A DNA stretch of 58,084 bases from a virus. A model generated the notes under the pieces. The model ran no database searches. It saw only the letters and a program-made list of their open reading frames with translations, and was not told the DNA's origin. Made by a program: the position numbers and the translations under genes. Positions within the stretch are counted from its first letter, which is position 1; each line of letters begins with the position of its first letter. The stretch is taken from positions 1 to 58,084 of IMG/VR virus record IMGVR_UViG_3300032116_000040; one strand, 5' to 3'. Shown here one piece after another: positions 56,462 through 58,084 of this stretch.

Positions 56462-58084
56462 TTAGACTATCTCCTCTTCAGTATCGTCCTTTGTATCAGG
56501 TTCAAGCAATCTAATGTCGCTATTTGCCTCATTTAAGTCGATTGATCGACCTACTTCCCTTTGCAGATTAAAAAATTCAGATGAAACTGATGAAGGGGTA
56601 AGCTTTTTAAATTCTTCAAAGTTAGAGGATCGAATTAGCTCAATCATCTCCTCAGATTTCACAAAGCTGGGAATCTCAACTAGTTTAAATTCTTTCGATA
56701 TTCTTATTGGAATGTCCCTCTTCTTGATATAATCAAACTGGATAGCATAATCCTTTATTCTACGATCAGTCGTTCCCCACAGGATCGGTTCATACTCAGG
56801 TCGTAGTTCCTTTATTATTTCAGTAATCTGCCCGTTAGGGACGATTATTGTGCTAGCAATAAGTTCAGGATATTCCTGTTGAGTCTTATTTAGGAGCAAT
56901 TGAGTCGTTTCTAGTGAAAATGGAGATTTTTTACTTGGGATCTCTCCCTTGACAGAAATAAAAACTGTCTTGTTTCCGTTCTTTTCTTTTAATGCCTTTG
57001 CGGCTTTAATGTGACCCATGGTGATCGGCTGAAATCGACCGATTAAAATGTTCACCTTTTGAGGTTCGTTCTTTTCACCGATATTCTTGGCATGCTCTAC
57101 CTCGCTCATTGCCATATAATCATTGGGCGCTCCGATAAACTCTCCAAAACTTGGAAAGAGCCCTTCGTATACCGCATCTCCCATGATGATGTTCTTGATC
57201 TTTTGCACGATCAGGTTAAGCTGTGAGATCATGTCCGGAGTAAAGAAACCCGCGCTAGATTTTTTCCTAACCTTTCTAAAGAAATTAAGAATAACCTTAT
57301 AGATCTCCAAGTTCGTCGCGTTTTTTGAGATCAGATTTACTACCTCAGGATCGCCCACTAAATTCACATCAAGCTCAAATTCAGGTCTTTTTAAATATTC
57401 CGGTATCTCTAGTTCAAGACCATCGTACTTTTCTGAATATTCCTGAAGAAAGTCCTTAAACATCCTATTGATTAGGCTAATGTACTTTTCCTCGTACGAG
57501 TCGGACTGCGGCACCATTTTACGTATATCGTCAATGTCGTACATTTCAAAGTGATTCATCAAGTCAATGACGATCAGCCAAATATAATCTTGAGTGTTAG
57601 TAGATTTGGGTTTATCTTCCTGTGATCTGTTTTGAAAAATAGGATCGACCAGCTTAGCTAAAAAGGCTTCATTCTCAGAATCATCTCGATAAAATCTAAA
57701 AACGATTGTTTCGAGCTCCCTATCCGAAAACTCATTCTTTTCTTCCGGACACAAGGTTGAGATTATGTATTTAGTAAAGCTAGTGGTCTTAAACTTTTCA
57801 TCAAGCTCTTTTTTTTCTGTGTATATGAACTCAAGTATCTTGCTTTTCTGTTCATCATCAAGCTTGCCCTCAAAAATGATCGGCGGCGACTCAACTTCCA
57901 AGTAATTTGCCCATCTGGATAATTGCTCCTTAGATTGGAGGGTTTCCTCGATCTTGCCGTCCTCTCCTAATCTATGAATGTAAGAAAGCATCAGGTTATT
58001 TTTAGGTAATTCTGCCCTCCTACTGGATTGAGTGTCGCTCTTTGTAAAATATTCAAATCCAAAAAAGAAGTTCGCTGGGATCCT
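56462..58084 (-). CDS. Nucleotidyltransferase-domain protein, N-terminus cut by the right edge
   Basis: The frame is open to base 58084, so at least 540 residues are encoded; an ATG at 57991 is internal. The C-terminal half has a cytidylyltransferase/NMN-adenylyltransferase-type fold: VNILIGRFQPITMGHIKAAK, where the HxGH motif is TMGH (first His replaced by Thr), and PSKKSPFSLETTQLLL, then LWGTTDRRIKDYA. The N-terminal half is helical and unrecognised. The end, SIDLNEANSD, holds an L-N-E|A site like the prohead protease sites. Activity is uncertain because of the altered motif. Confidence 0.7.
   Translation of the reverse strand, partial: RIPANFFFGFEYFTKSDTQSSRRAELPKNNLMLSYIHRLGEDGKIEETLQSKEQLSRWANYLEVESPPIIFEGKLDDEQKSKILEFIYTEKKELDEKFKTTSFTKYIISTLCPEEKNEFSDRELETIVFRFYRDDSENEAFLAKLVDPIFQNRSQEDKPKSTNTQDYIWLIVIDLMNHFEMYDIDDIRKMVPQSDSYEEKYISLINRMFKDFLQEYSEKYDGLELEIPEYLKRPEFELDVNLVGDPEVVNLISKNATNLEIYKVILNFFRKVRKKSSAGFFTPDMISQLNLIVQKIKNIIMGDAVYEGLFPSFGEFIGAPNDYMAMSEVEHAKNIGEKNEPQKVNILIGRFQPITMGHIKAAKALKEKNGNKTVFISVKGEIPSKKSPFSLETTQLLLNKTQQEYPELIASTIIVPNGQITEIIKELRPEYEPILWGTTDRRIKDYAIQFDYIKKRDIPIRISKEFKLVEIPSFVKSEEMIELIRSSNFEEFKKLTPSSVSSEFFNLQREVGRSIDLNEANSDIRLLEPDTKDDTEEEIV

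Noticed and set aside
1-58084. tRNA genes, CRISPR arrays, insertion sequences, integrase, attachment sites
   Set aside because: None was seen. Intergenic gaps are all under 300 bases; a tRNA scan was not possible.

Overview
The window is a gene-dense, AT-rich stretch of a large tailed phage with a contractile tail and a T4-type core gene set. Directly recognisable T4-family proteins are gp32, RNase H, gp56, the N-terminal half of gp43, UvsX, gp41, gp47, gp46, a gp42-like enzyme, dCMP deaminase, topoisomerase gp39 and gp52, sheath gp18, tube gp19, major capsid gp23, prohead protease gp21 and baseplate gp5/gp27/gp53-like proteins. Three things point to a Bacteroidota host: an Hc1-type histone H1-like protein of the kind common in that phylum, a FISUMP-type adhesin domain, and A/T-rich leaders almost without Shine-Dalgarno sequences. 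No rRNA, tRNA, CRISPR array, insertion sequence or integrase was seen. Both edges cut genes: nrdA on the left and a nucleotidyltransferase-domain protein on the right.

Layout. 1-2405 (+): end of nrdA, a terminator, then four late-type genes whose N-termini look like T4 capsid-targeting leaders; the last encodes an HExxH metallopeptidase-like protein. 2452-6481 (+): Hc1-like protein, gp32, RNase H, GroES, endolysin. 6549-9725 (-): a very long tail sheath. 9841-20120 (+): replication and recombination block (gp56, zinc ribbon, truncated gp43, UvsX, gp41, gp47, gp46) with small unknowns. 20129-24971 (-): fibre and adhesin genes with an embedded glycosyltransferase. 25044-26922 (+): dCMP-hydroxymethylase-like enzyme and dCMP deaminase. 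26982-32327 (-): tail tube and virion proteins, interrupted by a lone (+) gene for a secreted CAP-domain protein. 32391-39597 (+): Fpg/Nei glycosylase, FeS helicase, topoisomerase, then a decayed reading frame. 39662-45073 (-): Dps-like small protein, gp23, a protease-scaffold fusion, DnaJ-like protein. 45136-46181 (+): NeuB-like and Cys-rich proteins. 46168-58084 (-): baseplate and tail genes, large virion proteins, an A1-like phosphoesterase and the nucleotidyltransferase.

How it fits together. Early/middle replication and nucleotide genes are mostly on (+) and late virion genes on (-). Most late transcription units start about 15-20 nt downstream of a GATAAATAAT/GATAAATAAC element that closely resembles the T4 late promoter TATAAATA. 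The same element precedes the (+) cluster at 571, which fits its proposed role as late, packaged internal proteins. gp56-like, gp42-like and dCMP deaminase proteins together suggest modified cytosine in the phage DNA.

Most striking: (1) a prohead protease fused to a scaffold made of eleven exact 14-residue repeats, nearly all carrying a candidate protease cleavage site; (2) a family of leader-tagged candidate internal proteins including a metallopeptidase; (3) a DNA polymerase gene that ends just after motif A; (4) a 200-base segment that reads as one protein frame broken by four TAA/TAG codons.
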